Notes: generated from the letters alone by a model not told the origin. Positions 17,075 to 26,766 are shown, counted from the first letter of the stretch. The stretch: 64,000 nucleotides of DNA from Sphingomonas echinoides (GCF_029623395.1 NZ_JAPYKK010000003.1:124001-188000), one strand, 5' to 3'. Program-made: numbers and translations.

Positions 17075-18979
17075 TCAGGCGCGGTCGCGCTCCGCCATAT
17101 TGCTCCATGCGGAACGCATGGCGCGGTGTAACATCCGGCCCCGCGCCATCGACGCTCTGCGCAGCCGCCCGCTGGCAGCGACGAAGTCAAGTCCGGGCTG
17201 CGACGCCTGATCCAGTCCCTCGACCTGCATCAGCCAAAGCTGGCGGAACGCTCCATCCTTCTGGCGCAACAGTTGCTGCGGTGGTCCATCCTCGATCACG
17301 CGGCCACGCTCGACGACGATCACCCGGTCGAACCCGACGATTGTGGACAGGCGGTGCGCGACGGCAATCACGGTACGGTTGCGAACGAGGGCGTCCAATC
17401 CGTTCTGCACTTCCAGTTCGCTTTCCGAGTCGAGCGCGCTGGTTGCCTCGTCGAGCAGGACGATGCGGGCGTTCTTCAGGAAGGCGCGCGCGATCCCGAT
17501 GCGCTGGCGTTGGCCCCCGGAGAGGTTCGAGCCGCGCTCCCCTACGACGCTGTCATATCCGTGGGGCAGGCGTCGGATGAAATCGTCGCATCCGGCCGCC
17601 TCGGCTGCCCCGTAGACGTCCTCGTCGCTGGCGTCGGGTCGCGCAATCCTGATGTTGTCGATCACTGAGCGGTGGAATAGCAACACTTCCTGCGGCACCA
17701 CTGCGATCGCATCGCGCAGCGATTCTTGCGTCACGTGGTCGATCCGATTCCCGTCGATCATAATATGGCCGATCTGCGGGTCGTGGAACCGCTGGATCAA
17801 CTGCAGCAGCGAAGACTTGCCGCCCCCCGACGCCCCGACGATGCCGACCTTCTGGCCGGCGGGAACGGTCAGCGACAAGTCGTGGATGATCGGATCGCTG
17901 GCATCGTAGCCGAAGGTGACGTTGGCGAGTTCGACGTGGCCCTCGCCGACGCGCAAGCGCGGCGCATGGGGCACGTCGCTCAGCGTTTGCGGGACGCCGA
18001 TGATATCGAGCGTTTCGCGCAAATAGCTGAATTGCTGGCTGGTATCGATCACCGCCATCGCCAGATCGCGCGAGCCGTGCAGGATCCGGAAGGTCATCGT
18101 ACTGATGATGACGACATCCCCGGTCGAGATCGCGCCAGTCGACCAGCGCCCGATCGCCCAGATCAGCGTCCCCCCGACGAGCACCGCCAGGGCGAGGTCG
18201 TGCAGGCCGCGCATCTGTTCGACGAAGAACCAGCCGCGCCGCTGTGCGCTTGCTTCCTCGTCGAGGAACCCTTCGAGCCGACTGAGTTCGCGGTCGCGCG
18301 CGGCGAAGGCCTTCACCACCCAGATGTTGCCGATGAGATCGATCAGCTCGCCCCCGGCGGTCCCGGCGTGTTGCGCGAAGGCGGTATGGTGGACGTGCCC
18401 CCGCAGCCCAAGCAGGATGAGCACGGCGGTGACGCCGAGAAAAACGGCGCCCAAAATCGCCGCCATTGCGGCGTCAATCGTCACGAAAATCAACATGGCG
18501 CCGGCAAAAGTGATGAGAGGTGGCGTCACTTCGCGCAGCAATCGATGCACAATTGCACCAAAAATCCCGGCCAGCCCGGAGATGCGGTGCCCAAGCGATC
18601 CCGCCCGCTGGTTCTGGAAGAAGGGCATCTGGTGCCCGGTCAGGTAGTTGACCATGTCGAGGCGAATGCCGACCCCGGAACTAACGGTCGCTTGCCCGAG
18701 GGTTAGTGCAGACGCTCGTTGCAGGACGCTCTCCAGAACCACCAGGCCAAGGAATCCGGCGAGCGCACCATACACCGCACCGCGTGCGCGAACCCCGCCG
18801 GTCATGGCGTCGATCAGCATCTTCATCGCATATTGCACGCCGATCGAACTGATCGATGCGGCGGCGACCAGAAGCCCCAGCACCATGAAAATACCCGGAC
18901 GGGCGGCGACATAATGTGCGAGGAACCGTGTCGGGCTCTGCAGGAAGGGCAAGGAAGCGGCTCTGTCCATAGTCCGCAT
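17075..18979 (-). CDS. ABC exporter: fused membrane and ATPase domains (MsbA/HlyB class)
   Basis: About 634 residues. Six membrane helices in the first ~320 residues (starting near ARPGIFMVLGLLVAAAS) are fused to an ATPase with Walker A GASGGGKSS, Q-loop, signature LSGGQRQRIG, Walker B IVLLDEATSALD and the H-loop AHRLS. The last ~60 residues after the ATPase are basic and not part of the standard fold. Substrate could be a lipid, glycan or peptide; neighbouring acyltransferase suggests an envelope glycan or lipid but this is inference. The frame is open to 19027 (TTG); ATG 18979 or 18970 are the likely starts. Confidence 0.87.
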   Translation of the reverse strand: MRTMDRAASLPFLQSPTRFLAHYVAARPGIFMVLGLLVAAASISSIGVQYAMKMLIDAMTGGVRARGAVYGALAGFLGLVVLESVLQRASALTLGQATVSSGVGIRLDMVNYLTGHQMPFFQNQRAGSLGHRISGLAGIFGAIVHRLLREVTPPLITFAGAMLIFVTIDAAMAAILGAVFLGVTAVLILLGLRGHVHHTAFAQHAGTAGGELIDLIGNIWVVKAFAARDRELSRLEGFLDEEASAQRRGWFFVEQMRGLHDLALAVLVGGTLIWAIGRWSTGAISTGDVVIISTMTFRILHGSRDLAMAVIDTSQQFSYLRETLDIIGVPQTLSDVPHAPRLRVGEGHVELANVTFGYDASDPIIHDLSLTVPAGQKVGIVGASGGGKSSLLQLIQRFHDPQIGHIMIDGNRIDHVTQESLRDAIAVVPQEVLLFHRSVIDNIRIARPDASDEDVYGAAEAAGCDDFIRRLPHGYDSVVGERGSNLSGGQRQRIGIARAFLKNARIVLLDEATSALDSESELEVQNGLDALVRNRTVIAVAHRLSTIVGFDRVIVVERGRVIEDGPPQQLLRQKDGAFRQLWLMQVEGLDQASQPGLDFVAASGRLRRASMARGRMLHRAMRSAWSNMAERDRA

Positions 18980-19133
18980 TTGCTGCAACGCAGCACCCCT
19001 GGATGCAACCCGAAGTTTCAGGATCAATCCGTATCCGGGGCAGTTGGTGCGTCAGACCGCATGAAATGAGCAGGTGGCCCATGCGGGCAACCCGGGCTGC
19101 GTCGCGATTTTCTGATGCAATTGTGAGGATGCG

Positions 19134-19658
19134 TCAGTCAATCCGCTTCAGACCCGTCGCATAGCGCTCCGCGTTCGACACGTAATGTCGAGCGGATACC
19201 AACAACATGGCCTTCGCCGCCGCGTCGAGTTCCCGAACCGCTCGGGCCGGACTGCCGACGATCAGGCTACCCGGCGGAAAGATCTTGCCCTCGGTGACAA
19301 GCGCGCCGGCGCCGACCAGCGAATCTTCCCCGATCACGGCATGATTGAGGATAGTCGCCCCCATGCCGACAAGCACACGATCGCCGATCGTGCAGCCATG
19401 CAGGATCGCGTGGTGGCCAATCGTGCAGTCTTCGCCGATCGAGAGGGGCGCGCCAGGATCGGAATGCCCCATCGCGCCCTCTTGCACGTTGCTGCGCGCG
19501 CCGATTGTGATCCGGGTGTTGTCGGCGCGGATTACGCTTCCAAACCACACACTTGCGTCTTCGCCGAGAACCACGTCACCGATCAGTTCGGCGCTTGGCG
19601 CGACCCAACTGTTGCTTCCCAGGGTGGGGGCTTTTCCGTCGATTTCGTACAGCGGCAT
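19134..19658 (-). CDS. Gamma-carbonic anhydrase family hexapeptide-repeat protein
   Basis: 174 residues forming a left-handed beta helix: repeated (LIV)-G-x-x-x-x hexapeptides from residue ~15 to ~130 (for example VVLGEDASVWFGSVIRAD, IGARSNVQEGAMGH). The likely metal histidines are visible in EGAMGH, GHHAILHG. Family members (YrdA/PaaY/CaiE) bind zinc; carbonic anhydrase activity is present only in some. ATG 19658 has AAGGA nine bases upstream and begins the conserved MPLYEIDGKAP. Stand-alone gene on the minus strand, divergent from the DUF188 gene. Confidence 0.87.
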   Translation of the reverse strand: MPLYEIDGKAPTLGSNSWVAPSAELIGDVVLGEDASVWFGSVIRADNTRITIGARSNVQEGAMGHSDPGAPLSIGEDCTIGHHAILHGCTIGDRVLVGMGATILNHAVIGEDSLVGAGALVTEGKIFPPGSLIVGSPARAVRELDAAAKAMLLVSARHYVSNAERYATGLKRID

Positions 19659-19763
19659 GGGCCTGATCCTTAATGGTGGATCCTCTTGTTGCCATACCGG
19701 CATGGAAAGTCAGCAAGGCTTTGGGTAACGTCCCCGAATGATGTCGCAATTTCCCGTAGTTCC

Positions 19764-20222
19764 GTGACGTCGCCGTTGCACATTTACGTCGATGCCGACG
19801 CCTGTCCGGTGAAGGACGAAATCTACAAGGTCGCGCTGCGGCGGTCGGTGCCGGTGACCATTGTCAGTAACAGTTTGATTCGTATCCCGATTCATCCGCT
19901 CCTCGGGCGGATCGTCGTTGGGGCGGGGTTCGATGCGGCGGATGACTGGATCGCCGAGCGCGCCGGCAGCGGGTCTGTCGTCGTGACCGGTGATATCCTG
20001 CTGGCCGACCGTTGCCTCAAAGCCGGGGCTATGGTGCTGGCACCGAACGGAAAACCGTTCACCACGGCGTCGATCGGGAACGCCATCGCGGTGCGCGCGA
20101 TCATGGCGGATTTGCGGGCGGGGGGCGATGCGATCGGAGGGCCGGCACCCTTTGCGAAGACCGATCGGTCGCGCTTTTTGTCAGCGTTAGACGACGTTCT
20201 GGTGCGGCTTTCGCGCCGTTAG
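19764..20222 (+). CDS. YaiI/YqxD family protein (DUF188, PIN-like)
   Basis: 152 residues. The family start HIYVDADACPVKDEIYKVA is unmistakable, with the central VVTGDILLADRCLKAG and the late RSRFLSALDDVL. The conserved acidic residues (Asp in VDADACPVKDE and VTGDILLAD) resemble PIN-type nuclease sites, but no activity has been firmly assigned. Start is GTG 19764 (VTSPLHIYVDADA); upstream in-frame residues are not conserved. Glycosyltransferase gene follows 92 bases downstream. Confidence 0.88.
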   Translation: MTSPLHIYVDADACPVKDEIYKVALRRSVPVTIVSNSLIRIPIHPLLGRIVVGAGFDAADDWIAERAGSGSVVVTGDILLADRCLKAGAMVLAPNGKPFTTASIGNAIAVRAIMADLRAGGDAIGGPAPFAKTDRSRFLSALDDVLVRLSRR

Positions 20223-20314
20223 ACACACGTTTGGGAACGAAAAAGGTTCCTTCCTGTCCGGAATGTGTGCGGTTTACGCCGGGCCACGTCGTCATTGCAG
20301 CAGGGAGACCTGCC

Positions 20315-21214
20315 TTGCCGATCGCGACGCTTAACCTGAATCACTTGTACACCATTTCGAACGATTCGTCGAGTTCCGAGACCGAGACGCACTGGACCGT
20401 CGTCATACCGTTCTTCAACGAACGTGCGTTCATCGCGACCACGTTGGAGAGCCTCGCCACGCAGGACGTGCCGTTCGTGCTGATCCTGATCGACAACGGC
20501 TCGACCGATGGAAGCGGCTCCGCCGCCGCGGCGGCATGCCGCCGATTGGGACTTCGCTACACGCTGCTCGTCGAGCGGCAGCCGGGCAAGGTCAACGCGC
20601 TAACGACCGGGATCGCGCAGGTCGGAACCCGCTACGTCGCGACGTGCGATGCCGACACGGCGTACCCGAGCGATTATCTGCGGCAGGCGGGACGCTTGCT
20701 GGATGGTGGTGCCGTGGCGGCGGGGGCGTGCTTTGTCAGCCCCGGCGCCGACCCGCAGGAACAGGCGCGGGCCGGGCGCCGGATCGAACGCGCGGCCACC
20801 GTCTTTCCGCGCCAGTGCCACACCGGCGGTGCGGGGCAGGTCTTCCGCACCGCCGCCTTGCGGCGCGCGGGGCAGTTCGATTCGCGACGGTGGGGCTATG
20901 TGCTCGAGGATCACGAGATCATGCACCGGATCGCGCGACTGGGGGCGATTGCCTATAGCGGCGCGTTCCGGTGCACCCCGTCGCCGCGCGACCGCGACCG
21001 GGAATCGATCCGCTGGACGCTCGGCGAACGTCTCGCTTATCATCTGACTCCGGGGATCGCGCGCGACTGGTTCTTCTACTCGTTCCTGGCGCGGCGACTC
21101 GCGAGCCGCCGGCTGACCAGCGATCGAATTCGCGAACGGGCGTTCCAGACGCAGGACGGCGCGCCGCAGCAATCCGCCCACACCATCCTGCAAGAGGGGC
21201 GTCTGGCTGCCTGA
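20315..21214 (+). CDS. Family 2 glycosyltransferase
   Basis: About 299 residues with a GT-A fold: VVIPFFNERAFI near residue 30, LIDNGSTDGS near 59-68, the metal-binding D-x-D at 112-114 (CDADT), and an acceptor/base motif LEDHEIMHR near 204. It transfers a sugar from a nucleotide donor; the acceptor is unknown. There are no clear membrane segments, unlike processive synthases. The start is inferred as TTG 20315 because AGGGAG lies about seven bases upstream and the conserved domain begins shortly after; the frame is open further upstream where it overlaps the DUF188 gene. Confidence 0.8.
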   Translation: MPIATLNLNHLYTISNDSSSSETETHWTVVIPFFNERAFIATTLESLATQDVPFVLILIDNGSTDGSGSAAAAACRRLGLRYTLLVERQPGKVNALTTGIAQVGTRYVATCDADTAYPSDYLRQAGRLLDGGAVAAGACFVSPGADPQEQARAGRRIERAATVFPRQCHTGGAGQVFRTAALRRAGQFDSRRWGYVLEDHEIMHRIARLGAIAYSGAFRCTPSPRDRDRESIRWTLGERLAYHLTPGIARDWFFYSFLARRLASRRLTSDRIRERAFQTQDGAPQQSAHTILQEGRLAA

Positions 21215-21301
21215 ACGTGCTTCGGTCGTGGCATACAAGCTTGCGAAGCGCGGAGATCACGGCTCTAGAATGGCGATAATGTCATGTGATTCTTCCATAC
21301 T

Positions 21302-21892
21302 GTGACCGAAACCGGGTTGAAGGCGGTGTTCCTGCAGGAGCGACCGATGCTGCTGCGCTTGCTGGCAGCGCGGTTGGGCACGATGGAGGATGCCGAGGAC
21401 GCGTTGCAGGACATCTGGCTCAAGCTCGATTCGCTCGATGGGAGCGAGCCGATCGGACGTCCCGTCTCGTATCTCTGTCGGATGGCATCGAACCTTGCGA
21501 CCGACAGGCGCATTGCCGCGGCGCGGTCCGGCTCGCGGGAAACATCATGGCATGACGTCCAACCGGCGGCTGATGAACATCCGGATGCGGAACGCACGCT
21601 GATCGGGCGAGAGCGGTTGCGCGAGATCGAAGCGGAAATCGCGACGATGCCCGAGCGCATGAGGGTGGCGCTGCGCCTGTACCGGATTGAGGAACACCCC
21701 CAGAAGGAAATCGCCGCGCGGCTCGGAATGACGGTGAGCGGTGTCGAAAAACTGCTCCGCCGGGCGGTCAAGCAGATTTGCGATGGCCGTCGCGATGCAA
21801 CGTCCGATGATAATCCGCCTTTGGAAAAGGAAACCAAGGCGGAATTGAGGCCGCTGAGTCGTCTGCAAGACGAAGGGAGTGGCCGTGAGTAG
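21302..21892 (+). CDS. ECF-type sigma factor (FecI-like)
   Basis: 196 residues. Region 2 (LLRLLAARLGTMEDAEDALQDIWLKL with the DAED/QD(I)(W) helix) and region 4 (MPERMRVALRLYRIEEHP, EIAARLGMTVSGVEKLLRRAV) are clear; the helix-turn-helix in region 4 would read a -35 element. It is followed immediately by a FecR-type regulator and a TonB-dependent receptor with an STN domain, the standard cell-surface signalling layout. It should direct transcription of that receptor once the FecR protein releases it. GTG start at 21302; no strong Shine-Dalgarno in front. Confidence 0.9.
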   Translation: MTETGLKAVFLQERPMLLRLLAARLGTMEDAEDALQDIWLKLDSLDGSEPIGRPVSYLCRMASNLATDRRIAAARSGSRETSWHDVQPAADEHPDAERTLIGRERLREIEAEIATMPERMRVALRLYRIEEHPQKEIAARLGMTVSGVEKLLRRAVKQICDGRRDATSDDNPPLEKETKAELRPLSRLQDEGSGRE

Positions 21893-22838
21893 TGATGGCG
21901 CCGACAAGACCGATCAGGCGATCGACTGGCATTTGCGTCAGAACGACATGGACGACGCCGCGTGGCGGCGCTTCGTGGACTGGCTCGACGCGGATCCTGC
22001 AAACGCGGCGGCATATGATGCGGTCGCGCTCGATCTGGGCCTGATCGCCGATCATCCCGAACTGTTCCCGGTCGACGCCGCCGAAAGTGTGCCGCCCGCC
22101 GAGCGTCGCCGTGCGCGATCCTGGCTGCGGTGGGGCGTTGGCGGAGTCACGCTTGCGCTCGCTGCGAGCCTGTCGCTGGTCGTCCTCCCATCGCTTCCGA
22201 ATACGGGCGCGGAACCCTATGTCGTAGCGACCAAACCCGGTGAGAAACGCGCGATCGCACTGGCCGATGGGACGCGGATTGACCTCAACGGCGCCACCCG
22301 GATCGAGCTTGATCGATCGAACCCGCGGATCGCGACGCTGGCGGCGGGGGAGGCGACCTTCCACGTCCGCCATGACGAAGACACGCCGTTCCTGCTGCGC
22401 TCGGGCCGCTTGAGCGTTCAGGACGTGGGTACGGTCTTCAACGCCGAACGCGAGGGCTACCGGCTCGATGTCCAGGTCGCCGAGGGTGCGGTGATGTTCC
22501 AGCCGCGAAAGGACAAGGTCCTGCTGCAAGCGGGGGCCGCCGTAACCGCGCGGGACGATACGGGGCATGTTGCGGTCTCGCGCGTCGATCCATCCCGCGT
22601 TGGGGGTTGGCGGACCGGAGACATCGTCTTCACCGGGGAACCGCTGTCGCGAGTGGTCAGCGTCCTGCGCCGTCTCGATGGCGTTGAAGTGGCGATCGAG
22701 CCGGTCTTGTCGCAGCGCCCCTTTACCGGCATGGTTCATCTGACGGGGGTAGCAGCGCAAGACGTGCCGCACATTGCCGCATTGATTGAGGCTGATTCGA
22801 ATCACGATGGCAAGCGGTGGGTCATCTCACCCCGGTAG
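21885..22838 (+). CDS. FecR family transmembrane sigma-factor regulator
   Basis: 317 residues. The N-terminal DUF4880-type anti-sigma helix (AIDWHLRQNDMDDAAWRRFVDWLDADPANAAAYD) is followed by a single membrane segment near residues 77-100 and a periplasmic FecR domain (LADGTRIDLNGATRIELD, GEATFHVRHDEDTPF, VQDVGTVFNAER). It would bind the sigma factor inside and the receptor's STN domain outside. GTG 21885 is favoured over GTG 21879 because AAGGGAG ends five bases before it; the gene overlaps the sigma gene by eight bases, suggesting coupled translation. Confidence 0.9.
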   Translation: MSSDGADKTDQAIDWHLRQNDMDDAAWRRFVDWLDADPANAAAYDAVALDLGLIADHPELFPVDAAESVPPAERRRARSWLRWGVGGVTLALAASLSLVVLPSLPNTGAEPYVVATKPGEKRAIALADGTRIDLNGATRIELDRSNPRIATLAAGEATFHVRHDEDTPFLLRSGRLSVQDVGTVFNAEREGYRLDVQVAEGAVMFQPRKDKVLLQAGAAVTARDDTGHVAVSRVDPSRVGGWRTGDIVFTGEPLSRVVSVLRRLDGVEVAIEPVLSQRPFTGMVHLTGVAAQDVPHIAALIEADSNHDGKRWVISPR

Positions 22839-25224
22839 ATTTCGGCTGTTTCGAGCATTCGCTCTTTACGGCATCGCCATGGGTATGGCCGCGCCCGCTG
22901 GAGCGCAGACCGTCCAGATCAAGCTGGGTTCAGGATCGCTTCAACAGGCATTGACCGAACTGGCCCGGCAGACCGGGGCCGATATCGTCAGTACCGAAAC
23001 CGGTTTGTGGTCGTATGCTTCACGCGGCGTCTCGGGGAACATGACGACGCGTGCAGCGCTTGAGCGATTGTTGCGGGGGACGGGGTTTCACGCAGTCCCG
23101 ATCGGTCGTCATGGGTTTCGGATCGTACGAAACCCCGTTTCCGCGCCCAAACCGATCGCGCCGATACGACATCAGCCTGCAAAACATCCTCCCGTGGCGA
23201 AAGCGGAGCCTGGACCGTCGTCCAGCGGCAAGGACATCATCGTAACGGCGACAAAGCAGCAGTCCCCCTTCCTGCGCTTTCCCGGCAGCGCGATCCTGAT
23301 CGAGGGTTTCGCGCCAGAGAAACGGGGGCTGCGACCGATCGACATGGACGATCTCACGCGCGCGACCCCCGTGCTGCAGAACACCGAGCTTGGCGCCGGC
23401 CGAAACAAGATCTTCATTCGAGGGATTGCCGACAGCAGCTTCAACGGCGCGACCCAGTCCACCGCCAGCCAATATTTCGACGAGGTCCCGCTCGGTTTCG
23501 CGGGGCCGGAACCCGCGCTGAACCTGTACGACATGCGCAGTGTGCAAGTGCTCGAGGGACCACAAGGCACGCTGTACGGGTCGGGGGCGATCGGCGGGAT
23601 CATTCGCCTGACGCCCAACCCGGTCGATCTCGACAAACCTTCTGCGGCGCTGACGGCTGGGGTTACGACGACGGACGACGGTGCCCCTGGGTTCGATCTG
23701 GCTGGAATGGTCAACATGCCCATCGCAAAGGGCCGTGGCGGCGTGCGCGTGGTCGGATATCGCCAACGGGCAGGGGGCTATATCGACGATCCAAGTCGGA
23801 ATCTCTTCTCGATCAACCGGACCGATACGGTTGGTGGGCGTGTGACGGCACTTGCGGATGCTGGCGATGGCTGGATGGTGGAGTTCGGCGGGCTGTTCCA
23901 GGCGATCAACGCGGCAGATGCGCAATATGCCGAAGCCGGGGCGGGGGCACTCCAGCGCAAATCGCGCTTTGCGCAGCCGTATTCCAGCAGGATCAAGCTC
24001 GTGCGCAACGTTCTCCGCAAGCATTGGGACAACGGCCTCAATCTTGTGTCTGCTACGGGATATGTCGATGCGCAGACGGACGATACGTTCGATGCGACGC
24101 GCGCGCTCGGGAGTGTCGGGCCAGTGCTGTACCGCAATGTTCAGACCGACAAACTGTTCGTCCAGGAAACGCGGCTGACGCGCGCGCCGACGACGCGGAT
24201 CGGCTGGTTGCTGGGCGTGTCCTATCTGAACGACCGCGACGTTCAGTCCCGCTCGCTCGGTCCACCAGGGCAGACCGCGACGATCATCGGGGTCACCAAC
24301 CGCACGCAAAGCTATTCCGGTTTCGGTGAGGCGACGTGGCCGATCAGTCCTTCTTTCTCCTTGACGGCGGGAACGCGTTTGACCGCCGGGCGTACCGATG
24401 GCGAACCCACCGTCAGCCCGCGGAACAAGGGGTTCATCCGCGGGCGGGGGACGTTCCGAGTCGACCCTACGCTTGCACTGTCGTGGCTGGTGGCGCCGCA
24501 TACCGCGGTGTTCGCGAAGGTGCAGTCCGGGTATCGGACCGGGGGGCTCGCGGTGGCGAACGGAGTCGGTCGGGTGACCGACTATCGTTCCGATTCCATC
24601 GTCGTCGGCGAAGCGGGGATAAGGCGACAACGCAGCGGAGAGACCGGCCTCGAGCTATCGAGTGCGGTTTCCTATGCACGCTGGCGTTCGATCCAGGCCG
24701 ACCTCTACAGCCGGCGTGGGCAACCCTACACCGCCAATATCGGCGATGCCGACATTCTGGCGATCGAGGCGCAGGGGGACTGGGCACCGGTGCGGGCGCT
24801 GCACGCCCACTTTTCCCTGCTGTACACCTATAATCTGGTCGACGGGGCGTTGGCGCAACTGGCGCGGAGCCGGAACCGCCGGTTGCCCGAGACGCCGCCG
24901 TTCGCGGGCAATACCGGGCTATCCTATCAGTGGGCCGGTCATGGCACGCAGCGGTTCGACGTCGGGGTGGATGCGCGATACGTCGGGCGTTCCGTGCTCG
25001 GCACGGGCGACTTTCTCGAGCTGAGTCAGGGGCAGTATGCGACGGTTGGCGCGCATCTCGGCTGGCGCTGGCGTAACGTCGACATGACGCTGACCGGCGA
25101 CAACCTCACGAACGTCCGCGGGAACCGGTTCGCCTTGGGCAATCCGCTCATCCTCGCCACCCGCTCGCAGACGACCCCGTTGCGACCGCGTAACCTGAGG
25201 ATTGGCGCATCGATCGCGTGGTGA
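22807..25224 (+). CDS. TonB-dependent outer-membrane receptor with N-terminal STN signalling domain
   Basis: About 805 residues: a signal peptide ending near AAPAGAQ, an STN domain (~35-105, VQIKLGSGSLQQALTELARQTG), a Pro/Lys linker, a plug domain (DIIVTATKQQSP, IFIRGIADSSFNG, VQVLEGPQGTLYGSGAIGG) and a 22-strand barrel ending in the outer-membrane signature IGASIAW with terminal Trp. It imports a scarce ligand (siderophore, heme, vitamin or glycan) using TonB energy and reports binding to FecR. ATG 22807 lies within the end of the fecR-like gene, a 32-base overlap. Ligand not evident: no uptake or biosynthesis genes adjoin. Confidence 0.9.
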   Translation: MASGGSSHPGRFRLFRAFALYGIAMGMAAPAGAQTVQIKLGSGSLQQALTELARQTGADIVSTETGLWSYASRGVSGNMTTRAALERLLRGTGFHAVPIGRHGFRIVRNPVSAPKPIAPIRHQPAKHPPVAKAEPGPSSSGKDIIVTATKQQSPFLRFPGSAILIEGFAPEKRGLRPIDMDDLTRATPVLQNTELGAGRNKIFIRGIADSSFNGATQSTASQYFDEVPLGFAGPEPALNLYDMRSVQVLEGPQGTLYGSGAIGGIIRLTPNPVDLDKPSAALTAGVTTTDDGAPGFDLAGMVNMPIAKGRGGVRVVGYRQRAGGYIDDPSRNLFSINRTDTVGGRVTALADAGDGWMVEFGGLFQAINAADAQYAEAGAGALQRKSRFAQPYSSRIKLVRNVLRKHWDNGLNLVSATGYVDAQTDDTFDATRALGSVGPVLYRNVQTDKLFVQETRLTRAPTTRIGWLLGVSYLNDRDVQSRSLGPPGQTATIIGVTNRTQSYSGFGEATWPISPSFSLTAGTRLTAGRTDGEPTVSPRNKGFIRGRGTFRVDPTLALSWLVAPHTAVFAKVQSGYRTGGLAVANGVGRVTDYRSDSIVVGEAGIRRQRSGETGLELSSAVSYARWRSIQADLYSRRGQPYTANIGDADILAIEAQGDWAPVRALHAHFSLLYTYNLVDGALAQLARSRNRRLPETPPFAGNTGLSYQWAGHGTQRFDVGVDARYVGRSVLGTGDFLELSQGQYATVGAHLGWRWRNVDMTLTGDNLTNVRGNRFALGNPLILATRSQTTPLRPRNLRIGASIAW

Positions 25225-25244
25225 CAGCGCCTCGGGGATGGGCC

Positions 25245-26615
25245 TCAGGGGGCGGATTTGGGGTCTGCGGCTTTCAGGACGGGTGCGGCCACGGTCGGGC
25301 GCGTGGCCGCAGCGGATTTGTCCTTGGGCGCCGCGTCTTTCCGACGGACGCCCGTCAACCCGTCCGATAGCATCGGGACGTGCGGCGGCAGTGCCGCCGC
25401 AGGGCTGGCCTCCTCGTCGGCCTTCAACGACTCGCTGACGATCTGCGCCGTCGTGAGGAAGGTTTGTGCCTTCATGCACTGGTTGGCCGCCGGGCGACGG
25501 AATTCGCGGCAATTCCACAAGGCCTTGTCATAGCCGCGCGAGCGATCGCGCAGGTAGCTGAAGGCCATGGACGCGATCTGGGACGGCTGAAGCGGCAGCG
25601 TTGCCGGGGTCTTGGTCGGATCAATCCAGCCCATGACCTTGCAATAGGCGCGGTCCCCGCAGGTACGGGTCGCATATTGCGCGAACCCGTCGGGCGACAT
25701 CGTGTCGGGATCCAGCGTCACGAGGAAGCTTCCCGATGCGCCACTGACGGCGGGCGGGAGCGGCGTTTCCGCGGCGGTCTGATCGTACAGCGGCCCGGCG
25801 GCGCCCAGGAACGGCACACTCCCGTCGGCCGCGCCGCGATGCGCCTCCGAATAGGGCGCGAGCGCCGCGATGACGGGTTCGTCGCTCGATACGTGTCGGT
25901 TGAATGCCGGTGCGGTGCCCCACCATCCGGTCCAGCGGAAGAACAGGTGCGTATCGACCGCGGCGATCTTGTCGAGGCTGGCTTGCCAGTATGGGACGAC
26001 CCAGTTGGTGTGGTAATGCGTCGCGTAGCCGACCTTGCCGAACACCGTTCCGTTCAACGCCGCCGCGGCCACGGTCCGCGCGCGGTTCCATTGCGTCTCG
26101 CTCCAGCGGTTGCGGATCAGCGCGCCGTCGCAGGCGAAGGTGAACTGGCAGCCGGTGCTGCGCTCCGAACCCTGGAAGACGACGCCGCAGATCGTCTTGG
26201 GGAACGCCGGGTGGCGGACCCGGTTGACGACCACCTGTGCGACCGCGCGCTGCCCGACGGTATCGTCGCCGGCTTCATAGAGGACCGCCGCCGCCATGCA
26301 GTCGGTCGCGCGCGCGCGTGCGGCCAGGTCGCCTGCGAGCCGGAACGGACGGGCCGCCGGGTTCGGGCCGTCGACAAAGGGAATGTCGGCATTGTAGGAG
26401 CGCGCATCCTGCGGATCGAGATCCTGGAACGCGACCGGTTCCACCGGCGGCAGCTCGGCCTTCGGGACGACGCGTTGCGGCACCGGGCGAATATGGTGGC
26501 GCCGCGGAACGGTCGGTGCGGTGCGGACGAGCAGGAGCGGAACCAGGATCGCCAGGAGAGCGATCGCGATCAGGACTGCGCGCAAGGCGAGGCTTGGCGG
26601 CGGGGAAGGACGCAC
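25245..26615 (-). CDS. SleB-type cell-wall hydrolase (Hydrolase_2 domain), membrane-anchored
   Basis: 456 residues. One N-terminal membrane anchor (LRAVLIAIALLAILVPLLLV, residues ~11-30) and a Hydrolase_2/SleB domain from about residue 105 (MAAAVLYEAGDDTVGQRAVAQVVVNRV) with the presumed catalytic Glu in LYEAG and the family block CQFTFACDG. SleB-like enzymes are lytic transglycosylases or related peptidoglycan hydrolases; in Alphaproteobacteria they act on the sacculus in growth or division. The last ~170 residues are not recognised. GTG start; it converges on the receptor gene, 20 bases apart. Confidence 0.83.
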   Translation of the reverse strand: MRPSPPPSLALRAVLIAIALLAILVPLLLVRTAPTVPRRHHIRPVPQRVVPKAELPPVEPVAFQDLDPQDARSYNADIPFVDGPNPAARPFRLAGDLAARARATDCMAAAVLYEAGDDTVGQRAVAQVVVNRVRHPAFPKTICGVVFQGSERSTGCQFTFACDGALIRNRWSETQWNRARTVAAAALNGTVFGKVGYATHYHTNWVVPYWQASLDKIAAVDTHLFFRWTGWWGTAPAFNRHVSSDEPVIAALAPYSEAHRGAADGSVPFLGAAGPLYDQTAAETPLPPAVSGASGSFLVTLDPDTMSPDGFAQYATRTCGDRAYCKVMGWIDPTKTPATLPLQPSQIASMAFSYLRDRSRGYDKALWNCREFRRPAANQCMKAQTFLTTAQIVSESLKADEEASPAAALPPHVPMLSDGLTGVRRKDAAPKDKSAAATRPTVAAPVLKAADPKSAP

Positions 26616-26766
26616 GAGTTTCAGCGGATCAACAGGGGGCGCAGAGACGGGTTCACGGAAGGCTCCTGACCGAGATGGTCGGCGCCCTTAGCGCATTTAT
26701 GCGGCGATGCGAAATACACGTCGCGCGCGGCCCGATCGACCGGCGCGACGTGCGTCCCGAAACGGA

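Noticed and set aside
20012..20314. Upstream extension of the glycosyltransferase into the DUF188 gene
   Set aside because: No conserved residues before about 20315, where a good Shine-Dalgarno and TTG occur.
23020..24630. 536-codon minus-strand frame opposite the TonB receptor
   Set aside because: Mirror of the receptor's codon pattern; no domain, no ribosome site.
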